Assembly (NCBI RefSeq): GCF_030409505.1
Contig: NZ_JAUFPZ010000002.1
Span: forward strand, 2,983,501 to 3,047,500
Reading direction: 5' to 3'
DNA: 64,000 nt
Source: Zunongwangia endophytica
GTDB lineage: Bacteria; Bacteroidota; Bacteroidia; Flavobacteriales; Flavobacteriaceae
Part shown: piece by piece, positions 8,571-17,346 of the stretch
Position numbering within the stretch: position 1 is the stretch's first letter
Layout of the letters: each line of letters opens with the position of its first letter
Position numbers and translations under genes: made by a program
Notes under the pieces: model-generated
The model's input: the letters and a program-made list of their open reading frames with translations, nothing else
What the model was told of the DNA's origin: nothing
Databases searched by the model: none

Positions 8571-9162
8571 CTGAATTTAAAATCTTACCTCCATTTGCTT
8601 CAATTTCAGCTTTTGCTTTTCCAAAACCTTCAGCATCTATCGCTCGAGTAGCATCTTCAACTAAAAAAGTTTTAAAACCTTCATTCAACGCATCTTTGAT
8701 ACTAAAAGCAACACAAAAATCACCCGCTAAACCTACAAAATAAAGCTCGGTAACATCTTTTTCTTTTAAATAGCCGCTTAATCCGGTCGATTTTAAATGT
8801 GCATTATCGTAAAAACCGCTATAACTATCAATTTCAGGATCTGTTCCTTTTCTAAAAATAGCTTCAATTTTATCCAATTTCAAATCTTCATGAAATGCTG
8901 CACCGTCGCTACCCTGGATGCAATGATCTGGCCACATTACCTGATCGATTCCATTTAGATCGATAACCTCATAAACTTTTTTATGATGCGTACTAGCAAA
9001 ACTTGCGTGCCCGGCAGGATGCCAATCCTGAGTCGCAATTACCAAATCAAATTTATCCTGAAGCCTATTAATTATCGGCACAATTTGATCGCCATCGGAA
9101 ACCGCTAAAGCACCACCCGGCATAAAGTCGTTTTGTACATCTATAAGCACTAAAGCCTTCAT
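8560..9162 (-). CDS. pncA: Nicotinamidase
   Basis: A 200-residue isochorismatase-fold amidase that converts nicotinamide to nicotinate in NAD salvage. The catalytic triad is visible as Asp8 (LIDVQNDF), Lys105 (IFRKG) and Cys150 (GDFCV). Metal ligands appear as Asp46, His48 (TQDWHPAGH) and His80 (WPDHC). The length is that of bacterial PncA. It lies five bases after pncB on the same strand, so the two steps nicotinamide to nicotinate to nicotinate mononucleotide are co-expressed. Its end overlaps the start of a lipoprotein gene. Confidence 0.95.
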   Translation of the reverse strand: MKALVLIDVQNDFMPGGALAVSDGDQIVPIINRLQDKFDLVIATQDWHPAGHASFASTHHKKVYEVIDLNGIDQVMWPDHCIQGSDGAAFHEDLKLDKIEAIFRKGTDPEIDSYSGFYDNAHLKSTGLSGYLKEKDVTELYFVGLAGDFCVAFSIKDALNEGFKTFLVEDATRAIDAEGFGKAKAEIEANGGKILNSDEV

Positions 9163-9167
9163 AAAAA

Positions 9168-10577
9168 TTACATTTTGTGTTCGCTAATCAATCGATCTCT
9201 TTCTTCTTTCAGTTTTTCTGAAATGCTGACTTTATAAATATGTGGATTATTAAAACGTTTATATTCCAAAGGCAATTCGGCCAATCTTGATTTGCTATAT
9301 TCGGCAATTTCAGTAAGTGTTCTTCTTTTAATGGTCATCTTCCCATCCTCCATTACAGGCTTTAGTAAGGCTTCTTTTTTATATGCAGAAACATCTAAAA
9401 ATTTATAAGGTTCTGAAGGATGAAAGACTTTCGAAATATTCGTTTCAGTTTCATTTTCCATAGCAATCATATCGATACCGGCGCATTCTCCATGGCTATC
9501 TTTCATTCGGTACACCTGCTTACGATGCGGAAGTGTGGTTTTAATTAAACTTTCTGAAATTTTTATCCGTGGTTGCCCGTCAGAAAAGGTCAATTTGTAA
9601 ACACCGTCCAAGGCAGCATCTGGTTTACCGATTACTAGATTCGTTCCTACTCCATAAATATCGATTGGCGCATCCTGCTCTTGTAAACTTTTAATCACAT
9701 ATTCATCTAACTGATTAGAAGCCGCAATTTTCACATATTCCAAACCTGCATCATCAAGCTGCTTTCTTGCCATTTTACCAAAATAAGCCAAATCTCCACT
9801 ATCAAGGCGTATTGCAAGTAGCTTTTGTCCTTTCGCTTCCATTTCTTTAGCCACGATAATCGCATTAGGAACTCCGCTTTTTAAAGTATCGTAAGTATCT
9901 ACTAAAAGCACGCAACCTTTTGGTCTTCCTTTAGCAAATTCTCGAAAGGCAGTTAGTTCGTCGTCGTAACTTTGGATAAAAGAATGAGCCATCGTTCCCG
10001 AAACAGGAATGTCCATATCACGACCTGCAATAACGTTACTAGTTCCATTAAAACCACCAATCATTGCCGCTCTGGAAGCGTAATATCCGCCCGGTCCCTG
10101 CGCACGTCGTAAACCAAAATCTAATAAAGTTCGTGATCCAGAAACCAATCGCATTCTACTCGCTTTGGTGGCGATTAATGTCTGGAAGTTGAGTAAGTTC
10201 AACAGAATAGTTTCTATGATCTGTGCTTCGATCAAATTGGCTTCTACCTGTAAAACAGGTCTTGTCGGAAAAACAATATCACCTTCTTGTACTGAGTAAA
10301 TATTTCCCGAAAATTTAAAGTTCTCCAAATATTCTAGAAAATCGTCTTCGAAGTCGTAATGCTTTAAAAACTCAATATCTTTTTTACTGAAACGCAGATT
10401 GGTAATAATTTCAAGTAAATCCTCTAAACCCGCGAAAATGGCAAAACCGCTTCCGTAGGGAATCTTTCTAAAATAATAATCGAAGACCGCTCTAGAATTT
10501 CGTTTTCCATTTTTAAAATATACCTGCGACATGGCAAGCTGGTATTGATCGGTATAGGTAGCCGTAAAATCGAACAT
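9168..10577 (-). CDS. pncB: Nicotinate phosphoribosyltransferase
   Basis: A 469-residue enzyme of the NAPRTase family that makes nicotinate mononucleotide from nicotinate and phosphoribosyl pyrophosphate. Recognisable segments are the N-terminal FDFTATYTDQYQLAMSQVYF, the LLDFGLRRAQGPGGYYASRAA loop and the active-site region LLAIRLDSGDL, with GVGTNLV near the phosphate site. I chose the ATG at 10577 because the protein from there begins MFDFTATYTDQYQLAM, matching the family. A TTG at 10604 would add nine residues with no family support. It is the first gene of the pncB-pncA-lipoprotein unit. A 9-bp inverted repeat lies about 100 bases upstream. Confidence 0.94.
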   Translation of the reverse strand: MFDFTATYTDQYQLAMSQVYFKNGKRNSRAVFDYYFRKIPYGSGFAIFAGLEDLLEIITNLRFSKKDIEFLKHYDFEDDFLEYLENFKFSGNIYSVQEGDIVFPTRPVLQVEANLIEAQIIETILLNLLNFQTLIATKASRMRLVSGSRTLLDFGLRRAQGPGGYYASRAAMIGGFNGTSNVIAGRDMDIPVSGTMAHSFIQSYDDELTAFREFAKGRPKGCVLLVDTYDTLKSGVPNAIIVAKEMEAKGQKLLAIRLDSGDLAYFGKMARKQLDDAGLEYVKIAASNQLDEYVIKSLQEQDAPIDIYGVGTNLVIGKPDAALDGVYKLTFSDGQPRIKISESLIKTTLPHRKQVYRMKDSHGECAGIDMIAMENETETNISKVFHPSEPYKFLDVSAYKKEALLKPVMEDGKMTIKRRTLTEIAEYSKSRLAELPLEYKRFNNPHIYKVSISEKLKEERDRLISEHKM

Positions 10578-11082
10578 ATGTTTGGTTTTTACTCGATAAT
10601 CCAAATTGTGAATCCCGAATTAAAAATTTTCAAATAAAACACCTATTGATGTTTAAGGCATTTCATTCGTTTTAAAGTCAGGCTTATTTTATCAATTCTT
10701 GAATATGCCTGACTTGTCAACAAATTTAAGGCTTTGAAAATGTTTTAGCACATTCGCATTCCTCAAAATTGTATTAAAACAACATGCCTAACTCCAATCT
10801 TGGACTTAAAAACAATATATTTAAACAATCGAGAATGTAATAATTAAGCATTTCTGTCTTTTTACTGAAATTATAAGAACTGCTCAAAACCACCAAATAC
10901 TATTTTCATGATTCAATATGCCCACGAGAGCTAGAGATTCCTAAAATATTTATTTTTTAAAAACTGAATTATAAAATGTAGATTTTCAACAGAATAGGGA
11001 GTATATTTCTCAATCACTGAAAATTATTTGAAATACTTTTTCATTTTTTTGAATATTATTTAGCGATAAATAAAAATTCGGT
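10578..11082. other. Intergenic region before pncB and the tRNA genes
   Basis: About 500 bases without a supported gene. The only structure I see is a perfect 9-bp inverted repeat, AAGTCAGGC at 10675-10683 and GCCTGACTT at 10707-10715, with a 23-base AT-rich spacer. It has no T-run, so it is more likely a regulatory or RNA-folding element than a terminator. The rest is AT-rich with short stop-filled frames. Confidence 0.5.
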
Positions 11083-11090
11083 TATATTTG
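11083..11090 (+). promoter_or_regulatory. -7 promoter element of the tRNA-Asn genes
   Basis: TATATTTG lies 24 bases before the first tRNA-Asn and matches the TAnnTTTG consensus. A TTG at an ideal -33 distance is not present. Confidence 0.55.
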
Positions 11091-11113
11091 CATCCGCAAA
11101 ATTGATTGCAAAT

Positions 11114-11187
11114 TCCTCCTTAGCTCAGTTGGTTAGAGCATCTGACTGTTAATCAGAGGGTCCTTGGTTCGAGTCCAAGAGGGGGAG
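11114..11187 (+). tRNA. tRNA-Asn (anticodon GTT), copy 1
   Basis: A 74-nucleotide cloverleaf. The acceptor stem TCCTCCT pairs with AGGGGGA (one T-G pair) and T8-A9 are in place. The anticodon stem TCTGA/TCAGA holds a 7-base loop with anticodon GTT (11148-11150), and the T arm reads GGTTCGAGTCC. The discriminator is G, and the CCA end is not encoded. It is identical to the copy at 11244, and the identity covers 81 bases including flanks. Confidence 0.97.
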
Positions 11188-11243
11188 CATTAATTTTTAG
11201 GGCAAATTCAGCTGCCGAGAATGCTGAAGACATATTGATAAAT

Positions 11244-11317
11244 TCCTCCTTAGCTCAGTTGGTTAGAGCATCTGACTGTTAATCAGAGGGTCCTTGGTTC
11301 GAGTCCAAGAGGGGGAG
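11244..11317 (+). tRNA. tRNA-Asn (anticodon GTT), copy 2
   Basis: An exact duplicate of the first tRNA-Asn, 130 bases downstream. The identical block is 11240-11320, so the duplication includes only a few flanking bases. Both copies read in the same direction and probably share one precursor transcript that ends at the hairpin terminator at 11321-11351. Confidence 0.97.
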
Positions 11318-11320
11318 CAT

Positions 11321-11351
11321 AAAGCCACGCTATTTTTAGTGTGGCTTTTTT
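11321..11351 (+). terminator. Rho-independent terminator after the tRNA genes
   Basis: GCCACGCTA (11324-11332) pairs with TAGTGTGGC (11337-11345), extended by A-T pairs and followed by a run of T. It starts three bases after the second tRNA. Confidence 0.85.
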
Positions 11352-11501
11352 GTTTTCTGGAAGTAAAAACAAACCTTTTCTACAACCTAACAAATTTCGC
11401 CAACCAAATGCGTTTAAAATATTAATAGGTTTTTCGCTGAATTTTTAATTATTTTATAAAACCTAATAACTAGCTGCCACTTAATGCTAAATGTAAACGC
11501 C

Positions 11502-13082
11502 ATGAAGATTTATAAACCTGCAGCGCTTCTTGTTTTATTATTAATCGTGTTTTCTTGCAAAGAAACTGGCAAAGAAAAAAAACCGGAGAAAACGACATCT
11601 TTAGCTTCACAAGAAAATGAAGATTTTAGACCTTCATTCCATTTCTCTCCAAAAGAACATTGGATGAACGATCCTAACGGGATGTTTTATCTTAATGGAA
11701 CTTATCATCTTTTCTTTCAATATTATCCAGAAGATAATGTTTGGGGACCAATGCACTGGGGGCACGCTACCAGCAAAGACATGGTTACTTGGGAAGAGCA
11801 GGAAATCGCTCTTTATCCAGATGAAAAAGGCTATATATTTAGCGGAAGCGCAGTGGTAGATCACGACAATACTTCCGGCTTTGGAGATGGCTTAAACACG
11901 CCAATCGTCGCGATGTTTACATATCACGATCCTAAAGGCGAAGAAGAAAAGCGCATTGATTATCAATCCCAGGCAATTGCTTATAGCTTAGACGAGGGTA
12001 AAACATGGACTAAATACGAGGCTAACCCGGTAATCGAAAATCCCAAATTACAGGATTTTAGGGACCCGAAAATAACCTGGAACGAAGATCATAAGCAATG
12101 GCTTATGGTGCTTTCGGCAAAAGATCGAGCATATTTTTATTCTTCAAAAAATTTAAAAGATTGGAAAAAAGTATCTGAATTTGGCGAAAATTACGCTGCT
12201 CAGGATGGCGTTTGGGAATGCCCAGATTTTTTCAAAATGCAGGTTGAAGGAACTAATAAAACCAAATGGGTACTTATCCAAAGTACAAATCCCGGCGGTT
12301 ATAATGGCGGATCGGGAACACAATATTTTGTGGGCGATTGGGATGGTAAAAATTTTACCCCCGAAGCCGATTTGTACGGTAAGAATATAAACCATCCCTA
12401 TTGGCTGGATTTTGGTAAAGATAATTATGCGGGTGTTACCTGGTCTAATATTCCAAAAGAAGATGGCAGAACCTTATTTGTAGGGTGGATGTCTAACTGG
12501 CTTTATGCCCAAGAAGTTCCTACAGAGACCTGGAGAAGTGCGATGACTATCGCCAGAGAACTCCGGCTTATTGAAGAAAATGATGATTATATCATTACTT
12601 CGCACCCTGTTGAAGAATTAGAAAAGTATGTTGGAGAAACCATTACCAAATGGAAATTAACCGACGAGGATCATGCTATTGTCGATCATAACGACCTGGA
12701 TCTTACCAAAGCGCAGGTATCATTTTTAATTCCTAAAATTACTAAAGATGTTCATTTCAGTTTGATAAGCGAGGGAGATGACCAATTTAAATTTGGCTTC
12801 AAAAAGGAAGAAAATGAGTTTTATATCGATCGCTCAGCGTCTGGGATTACCGACTTCGGAAAAGAATTTGCCTCTACCGTGTCTACCGGACAGCGCATTT
12901 CAACTTCAGATTCTTTACAAGTGAGGATGATTTTGGATAATATGAGTGTTGAAATTTTCTATGATGATGGAAAAACAGTAATGACCGAAATCTTTTTTCC
13001 GAAGCAACCTTATACAAGTTTAAAAATTAATGAGGGCGTACCGGTAATCGATATTGAAGCTGCTGAATTTAATTTTGACTAA
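11502..13082 (+). CDS. Glycoside hydrolase family 32 lipoprotein (levanase/fructanase type)
   Basis: A 526-residue exported beta-fructosidase. Its lipobox (IVFSC) places the lipidated Cys at 19, so it is probably anchored at the outer membrane. The five-bladed propeller carries the GH32 signatures WMNDPNG (nucleophile Asp57), FRDPKI (transition-state Asp) and WECPDFF (acid/base Glu), followed by a C-terminal beta-sandwich. It would cleave levan, inulin-type fructan or sucrose; specificity cannot be read from sequence. I prefer the ATG at 11502 because it gives a compact lipoprotein signal; an ATG at 11484 would add six residues. A fructokinase follows one gene downstream, so released fructose can be phosphorylated. 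No SusC/SusD pair is in the window. Confidence 0.93.
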   Translation: MKIYKPAALLVLLLIVFSCKETGKEKKPEKTTSLASQENEDFRPSFHFSPKEHWMNDPNGMFYLNGTYHLFFQYYPEDNVWGPMHWGHATSKDMVTWEEQEIALYPDEKGYIFSGSAVVDHDNTSGFGDGLNTPIVAMFTYHDPKGEEEKRIDYQSQAIAYSLDEGKTWTKYEANPVIENPKLQDFRDPKITWNEDHKQWLMVLSAKDRAYFYSSKNLKDWKKVSEFGENYAAQDGVWECPDFFKMQVEGTNKTKWVLIQSTNPGGYNGGSGTQYFVGDWDGKNFTPEADLYGKNINHPYWLDFGKDNYAGVTWSNIPKEDGRTLFVGWMSNWLYAQEVPTETWRSAMTIARELRLIEENDDYIITSHPVEELEKYVGETITKWKLTDEDHAIVDHNDLDLTKAQVSFLIPKITKDVHFSLISEGDDQFKFGFKKEENEFYIDRSASGITDFGKEFASTVSTGQRISTSDSLQVRMILDNMSVEIFYDDGKTVMTEIFFPKQPYTSLKINEGVPVIDIEAAEFNFD

Positions 13083-13108
13083 ATTTACACACTCATAAAT
13101 ATACAGAT

Positions 13109-13873
13109 ATGTCTATAAGCTCTGAAGCCGAATTAGAAGGAATGAAGAAGATTAGTGAGGTAGTTGCTACCACACTAAAATTAATGAGAGAATTTACTAA
13201 AGCAGGGATTTCTACAAAAGAAATTGATGATTATGGCGGTAAAATTCTGGAAGAATACGGCGCTAAATCTGCTCCTTACGAGTCTTATGGATTTCCTGGA
13301 TATACGTGCATTAGTGTAAATAATGAAGCAGCACACGGAATCCCTTCAGCACAAAAAATTCTAAAAGAAGGTGATTTAATTAATATCGATGTTTCGGCTG
13401 AATTAAATGGATTTTGGGCAGATAACGGTGGTTCTTTTATTGTTGGTCAAGATCTTAATGACCATCAGCCACTTGTAGATGCTTCTAAAGATATCCTACA
13501 AAAAGCTATTAATAGAATTCGTGGTGGAGTGAAAATCGCAGATATTGGACATTTAATGGAAACAGAAGCTAAAAAATCGGGATTTAAAGTTATTAGAGAT
13601 CTAGCCGGCCACGGGGTGGGACGCAGTCTTCATGAAAAACCTGAAAACATTCTTAATTATCGTATTAAAACCAATAAAGAGCGTTTCAGAAAAAATACTA
13701 CGGTAGCTATCGAAACTTTTATTTCGACAAAATCGACTGAGACCGTAGAACTAAATGATGGTTGGACGCTGGTAGGCAATAAAGGAGGCTTTGTAACACA
13801 ACACGAACACACCATTTTAGTTACCGATAAACTACCGGTAATTTTAACCGCTGCTAACGAAATTTGGAATTAA
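13109..13873 (+). CDS. map: Type I methionine aminopeptidase
   Basis: A 254-residue enzyme that removes initiator methionine. The pita-bread fold ligands are visible: Asp in NIDVSAELNGF and in WADNGG, His in LAGHGVGRSLHE, and Glu in AIETF and TQHEHTI. There is no zinc-finger or SH3-like N-terminal extension, so it is a type Ia enzyme. It lies 26 bases after the GH32 gene and its stop overlaps the fructokinase start (TAATG). This places a housekeeping peptidase inside what otherwise looks like a fructan-use operon, so it may be a second map copy rather than the ribosomal-cluster one. That is inference. Confidence 0.93.
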   Translation: MSISSEAELEGMKKISEVVATTLKLMREFTKAGISTKEIDDYGGKILEEYGAKSAPYESYGFPGYTCISVNNEAAHGIPSAQKILKEGDLINIDVSAELNGFWADNGGSFIVGQDLNDHQPLVDASKDILQKAINRIRGGVKIADIGHLMETEAKKSGFKVIRDLAGHGVGRSLHEKPENILNYRIKTNKERFRKNTTVAIETFISTKSTETVELNDGWTLVGNKGGFVTQHEHTILVTDKLPVILTAANEIWN

Positions 13874-14772
13874 TGTCACAGCAATTAAACGCAGTATGCT
13901 TTGGAGAAATATTGTACGATATTTTTCCGAATTCAGAGAAAATTGGAGGCGCACCTTTAAATGTAGCATCTCGGCTTCGCGCTAACAATATACCAACCGC
14001 TATGATAAGTAGCGTTGGCGCAGATAAAAAAGGAGAAAACCTACTAGAGTTTTTAGATTCTAGAAGCATCGATAACACTTTAGTTGCTAAAACCCCCGAT
14101 TATCCTACCGGAGTGGTAAATGTCACTCTCGATAACAGCGGATCTGCCTCTTATACTATCGAGCATCCTGCAGCCTGGGATAAAATCGAGATTTCTGAAA
14201 AAATGAAGGAAGCTGTAAAAGCGTCAAATGCTTTTATCTTCGGAAGTTTGGCGTGTCGTGATGCACAGAGTAGAGAAACTTTACTTCAGCTTTTAAAGCA
14301 TGCGAAATTCCGCGTTTTTGATATTAATTTACGGCCACCCCATTATAGCAAGGAGGTTATTGAAGATTTAATGATGCAGGCAGATTTCATCAAATTTAAT
14401 GATGATGAATTATATGAAATTGCTGAAATGTTCGATTCACCTTTCCATTCTTTAGAACAAAATCTTAGCTATATGGCGAAGATCACTAATGCCAAATCTA
14501 TCTGTGTAACTAAAGGCAGCCATGGCGCAGTTCTTTTTACTGAAGAAAAGTTATATTATAATAGCGGTTACAAAGTAAAAGTTGCCGATACCGTAGGATC
14601 TGGAGATAGCTTTTTAGCTTCATTAATTTCAAAATTACTGAAGAATGAAGCGCCACAAAAAGCACTGAATTACGCTTGTGCAATGGGCGCTCTGGTTGCT
14701 TCAAAAGAAGGTGCCAACCCTAAATTTTCTTCCGAGGAAATTGAAGTATTTATGTTTCCCGAAGTTGATTAA
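13873..14772 (+). CDS. PfkB-family carbohydrate kinase, probable fructokinase
   Basis: A 299-residue ribokinase-fold sugar kinase. The N-terminal CFGEILYDIFPNSEKIGGAPLNVA contains the glycine-rich substrate segment. The C-terminal DTVGSGDSFLASL is the PfkB signature 2, with the catalytic Asp in GSGDS. The start is the ATG overlapping the map stop (TAATG at 13871-13875), which gives MSQQLNAVCFGEI; an in-frame TTG nine bases upstream is less likely. Context with the GH32 enzyme two genes upstream supports fructose as substrate, giving fructose-6-phosphate. The gene ends before a bidirectional terminator at 14833-14866. Confidence 0.88.
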   Translation: MSQQLNAVCFGEILYDIFPNSEKIGGAPLNVASRLRANNIPTAMISSVGADKKGENLLEFLDSRSIDNTLVAKTPDYPTGVVNVTLDNSGSASYTIEHPAAWDKIEISEKMKEAVKASNAFIFGSLACRDAQSRETLLQLLKHAKFRVFDINLRPPHYSKEVIEDLMMQADFIKFNDDELYEIAEMFDSPFHSLEQNLSYMAKITNAKSICVTKGSHGAVLFTEEKLYYNSGYKVKVADTVGSGDSFLASLISKLLKNEAPQKALNYACAMGALVASKEGANPKFSSEEIEVFMFPEVD

Positions 14773-14832
14773 GACTGTAGATATTTTTTCAGCTCCGAAA
14801 AAAGGAATATCACTTATAATACTATCAAAAAT

Positions 14833-14866
14833 AAAAAGCCCGAAATTCTACGATTTCGGGCTTTTT
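14833..14866. terminator. Bidirectional terminator between the fructokinase gene and rseP
   Basis: AAAAAGCCCGAAAT pairs with ATTTCGGGCTTTTT around a short loop. A-runs and T-runs on both sides let it serve both convergent genes. Confidence 0.88.
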
Positions 14867-14886
14867 ATTTTTATAAATTTTCAGTC

Positions 14887-16206
14887 TTATTTATCGAATA
14901 TCGCGCGATAGATATCATTTCCGTTAGCGTATAATACCAAAGCAATCAAAATAAAGAATCCTACCATTTGAGCATATTCCATAAATTTCTCGTTAGGTTT
15001 TCTTCCGGTAATAATTTCATAAAGTAGGAACATTACGTGACCACCATCTAGTGCAGGGATCGGTAAAATATTCATAAATGCTAAAATTATAGAAATCCAG
15101 GCTGTAGTATGCCAAAATGCCTTCCAGTTCCAAGCATCAGGGAAAAGTCCGCCAATCGAACCAAAACCACCAACCTGCGTAGCACCCTTTTTAGTGAACA
15201 CATATTTAAATTGATATGCATAGTCATGCAAAGTCCAGTAACATTCATTAAAACCAGCTGAAACGCTTTCTGCAAGACCATATTCTCTGGTTTTAACTTC
15301 AAAATCTCTTCTTGGGGTTACTCCTAAAATCCCATCCTCATCTGGCGTAGCCATTACACTTTTAATCTCACCATCGCGCTCAAAAACAATTTCCATTTCT
15401 TTGTTTTTATGCTCTTTGGTCACTTTAGTCATTTCGTGCCAGTATCCCGTTTCTTGATCGTTGATAGAAATGACACTGTCTCCTTTTTTAAGCCCCGCGA
15501 TCTGCGCTGCAGTTTCTGGAGCTACACTGTCTAAAATTGGTCTTTGTATCGGGATAAAAGGTTGCATGATACCCTCCTGAAACATCTGCTGACCAATATT
15601 CTCTGGAATACTGATCGTTTCTTCAGCACCATTTTGATGTAGTACCGTTACTGTTTTCACATCACGCATAAACAGATTTCGGTTAATATCTACGCTATTC
15701 TTAAATTCATCGCCATTCACTTGTAGAACACGATCACCGTCTTCAAAACCGTAAGCTTTAAATTGGTCTACAACTGCAAAACCTTCAGGCATTTCATCTG
15801 GGCCAATATAATTTTTACCCCAAACAAATAGAATCATCATAAACAAAAGGAAACCTAGCACTAAGTTTACAGTAACACCACCAAGCATGATAATTAAACG
15901 TTGCCAGGCTGGCTTACTTCTAAACTCCCAATCTTGCGGTGGTTGAGCCATTTGCTCTTTATCCATACTCTCGTCGATCATCCCAGAGATTTTCACATAA
16001 CCTCCTAAAGGCAACCAACCAATACCGTAAACGGTCTCTCCTATTTTCTTCTTAAAAAGGGCAAACTTTACATCAAAAAACAAGAAGAATTTTTCAACTC
16101 TTGTTTTAAATAATTTTGCCGGTATGAAATGTCCAAACTCATGCAGCACTATAAGCAATGACAAGCTAAGTAGAAGTTGTATTGCCTTAATAATAAATGG
16201 ATCCAT
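14887..16206 (-). CDS. rseP: RIP metalloprotease RseP (site-2 protease)
   Basis: A 439-residue membrane-embedded zinc protease that cuts anti-sigma factors and signal-peptide remnants inside the inner membrane. HEFGHF at residues 22-27 in the first membrane segment gives the zinc ligands His22 and His26 and the catalytic Glu23. The second motif LDGGH (PIPALDGGHVMF) lies in the last third. Two PDZ-type domains occupy about residues 130-300 (GDRVLQVNGDEF and KGDSVISINDQE). The final membrane helix ends near VLYANGNDIYRAIF. It stands alone, converging with the fructokinase gene, and a TACTTTTG box lies 28 bases before its start. Confidence 0.95.
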   Translation of the reverse strand: MDPFIIKAIQLLLSLSLLIVLHEFGHFIPAKLFKTRVEKFFLFFDVKFALFKKKIGETVYGIGWLPLGGYVKISGMIDESMDKEQMAQPPQDWEFRSKPAWQRLIIMLGGVTVNLVLGFLLFMMILFVWGKNYIGPDEMPEGFAVVDQFKAYGFEDGDRVLQVNGDEFKNSVDINRNLFMRDVKTVTVLHQNGAEETISIPENIGQQMFQEGIMQPFIPIQRPILDSVAPETAAQIAGLKKGDSVISINDQETGYWHEMTKVTKEHKNKEMEIVFERDGEIKSVMATPDEDGILGVTPRRDFEVKTREYGLAESVSAGFNECYWTLHDYAYQFKYVFTKKGATQVGGFGSIGGLFPDAWNWKAFWHTTAWISIILAFMNILPIPALDGGHVMFLLYEIITGRKPNEKFMEYAQMVGFFILIALVLYANGNDIYRAIFDK

Positions 16207-16233
16207 TCGCTAAAATTCAAATTTAAAATCGCA

Positions 16234-16241
16234 CAAAAGTA
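16234..16241 (-). promoter_or_regulatory. -7 promoter element of rseP
   Basis: On the minus strand this reads TACTTTTG, a TAnnTTTG match that would give a leader of about 20 bases for rseP. No clear TTG lies at the -33 distance. Confidence 0.5.
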
Positions 16242-16312
16242 GTCTTTTCAAAAGACCTAGAAAAGTCTGAATATCAGTTCGCATTTATCCTGCCAAAATT
16301 TTTGCTTATTTC

Positions 16313-16345
16313 TTGTGGCTAATTCAGCATCAGGCTTTAATTTTG
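16313..16345 (+). promoter_or_regulatory. Promoter of the SCO1-type gene
   Basis: TAATTTTG at 16338-16345 lies 15 bases before the ATG at 16360, with TTG at 16313-16315 22 bases upstream of it. The spacer is long for the consensus, so the -33 half is uncertain. Confidence 0.5.
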
Positions 16346-16359
16346 CATAAAAATTTGCT

Positions 16360-17034
16360 ATGCGTAAATTTCTTTCCAGATATAAGATTTTCATTATCAC
16401 TTTCGGGATACTCTGCGTCGTAATCATGTGGTCTATTTATTCTTTACTGAAGCCCGAAAAGAAATTAGCCATTTATCAACCAGATATGGTGAATAATGAA
16501 CTTGTAGATACTACGATGCAATACGTTCGCAAGTATCATAAAATCGCCGATTTTAAACTAATCAATCAAAACGGCGATACTATTACCAATAAGAATTACA
16601 ACGACAAAATCTATATTGCCGATTTCTTTTTTACTACCTGCGCAACGATTTGCCCAATAATGACCGATCATATGGTGAAAATCCAAAACCGAATTAAGGA
16701 TGATCCTGAGGTTTTATTGCTTTCTCATACGGTGATGCCACGCACAGATACTGTGGCGCAATTAAAACGTTATGCTGAAGAAAAAGGAGTGATTGATGAA
16801 AAATGGAATCTTGTTACTGGCAATAAAAAGCAAATCTACGATCTGGCTAGAAAATCATACCTCGCCGCTAAAAGTGAAGGCGATGGTGGTAAATATGATA
16901 TGGTCCATACCGAAAATTTTGTGTTAGTAGACAAAAACCGACAAATAAGAGGTTTTTACGATGGCACTAATCCTGAAGCTATTGAAGATTTAATGGCAGA
17001 TATCAACATCCTTAAACAGGAATACCAAGACTGA
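16360..17034 (+). CDS. SCO1/SenC family copper chaperone or thiol oxidoreductase
   Basis: A 224-residue membrane-anchored thioredoxin-fold protein. One N-terminal helix (about 10-30) is followed by the SCO signature FFFTTCATICPIM, giving the copper-binding or redox pair Cys94 and Cys98. The third ligand, His, lies near residue 187 in YDMVHTENFVL. SCO proteins deliver copper to the CuA site of cytochrome c oxidase or act as thiol reductants. Here the gene is not next to oxidase genes; feoA-feoB follow after about 80 bases with their own promoter. The C-terminal GFYDGTNPEAIEDLMADI is typical. The start is an ATG 15 bases after a TAATTTTG box. Confidence 0.92.
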   Translation: MRKFLSRYKIFIITFGILCVVIMWSIYSLLKPEKKLAIYQPDMVNNELVDTTMQYVRKYHKIADFKLINQNGDTITNKNYNDKIYIADFFFTTCATICPIMTDHMVKIQNRIKDDPEVLLLSHTVMPRTDTVAQLKRYAEEKGVIDEKWNLVTGNKKQIYDLARKSYLAAKSEGDGGKYDMVHTENFVLVDKNRQIRGFYDGTNPEAIEDLMADINILKQEYQD

Positions 17035-17059
17035 AAAGTACATTTTAACGCCTAAACTT

Positions 17060-17088
17060 TTGTTACTGCTCAAATTCCACTATTTTTG
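17060..17088 (+). promoter_or_regulatory. Promoter of feoA-feoB
   Basis: TTG at 17060-17062 (inside TTTTG) and TATTTTTG at 17081-17088 are 18 bases apart, a full match to the Bacteroidota promoter. The predicted transcript starts about 20 bases before the TTG start of feoA. No clear Fur-type palindrome is seen here. Confidence 0.7.
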
Positions 17089-17115
17089 CGTTGTTTAAAT
17101 TCAATCTAAATAAAT

Positions 17116-17346
17116 TTGAAGGTTACAGTAGCTCAATTAAATCGAGGCGAACGCGGGATAATCAAAGAATTTTCCGCAGATAATGTACCGTTAAAATTAC
17201 TCGAAATGGGATGTCTTCCCGGTAACGAGGTCGAGTTGGTACAAACCGCACCCTTCAAAGACCCTATGTACCTTAACATCAACGGAAGTCACTTAGCCAT
17301 CAGAAAAGAAACTGCTTTACAAATTGAAATAGAGCTTATCAAATGA
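17116..17346 (+). CDS. feoA: Ferrous iron transport protein FeoA
   Basis: A 76-residue SH3-like protein that works with the FeoB G-domain in ferrous iron uptake. The pattern [12 protein letters not shown]...[47 protein letters not shown] is characteristic. The start is TTG at 17116; no ATG is available before the conserved region, and the promoter spacing supports it. Its last four bases overlap the feoB start (ATGA), the standard FeoA-FeoB coupling. Confidence 0.93.
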   Translation: MKVTVAQLNRGERGIIKEFSADNVPLKLLEMGCLPGNEVELVQTAPFKDPMYLNINGSHLAIRKETALQIEIELIK

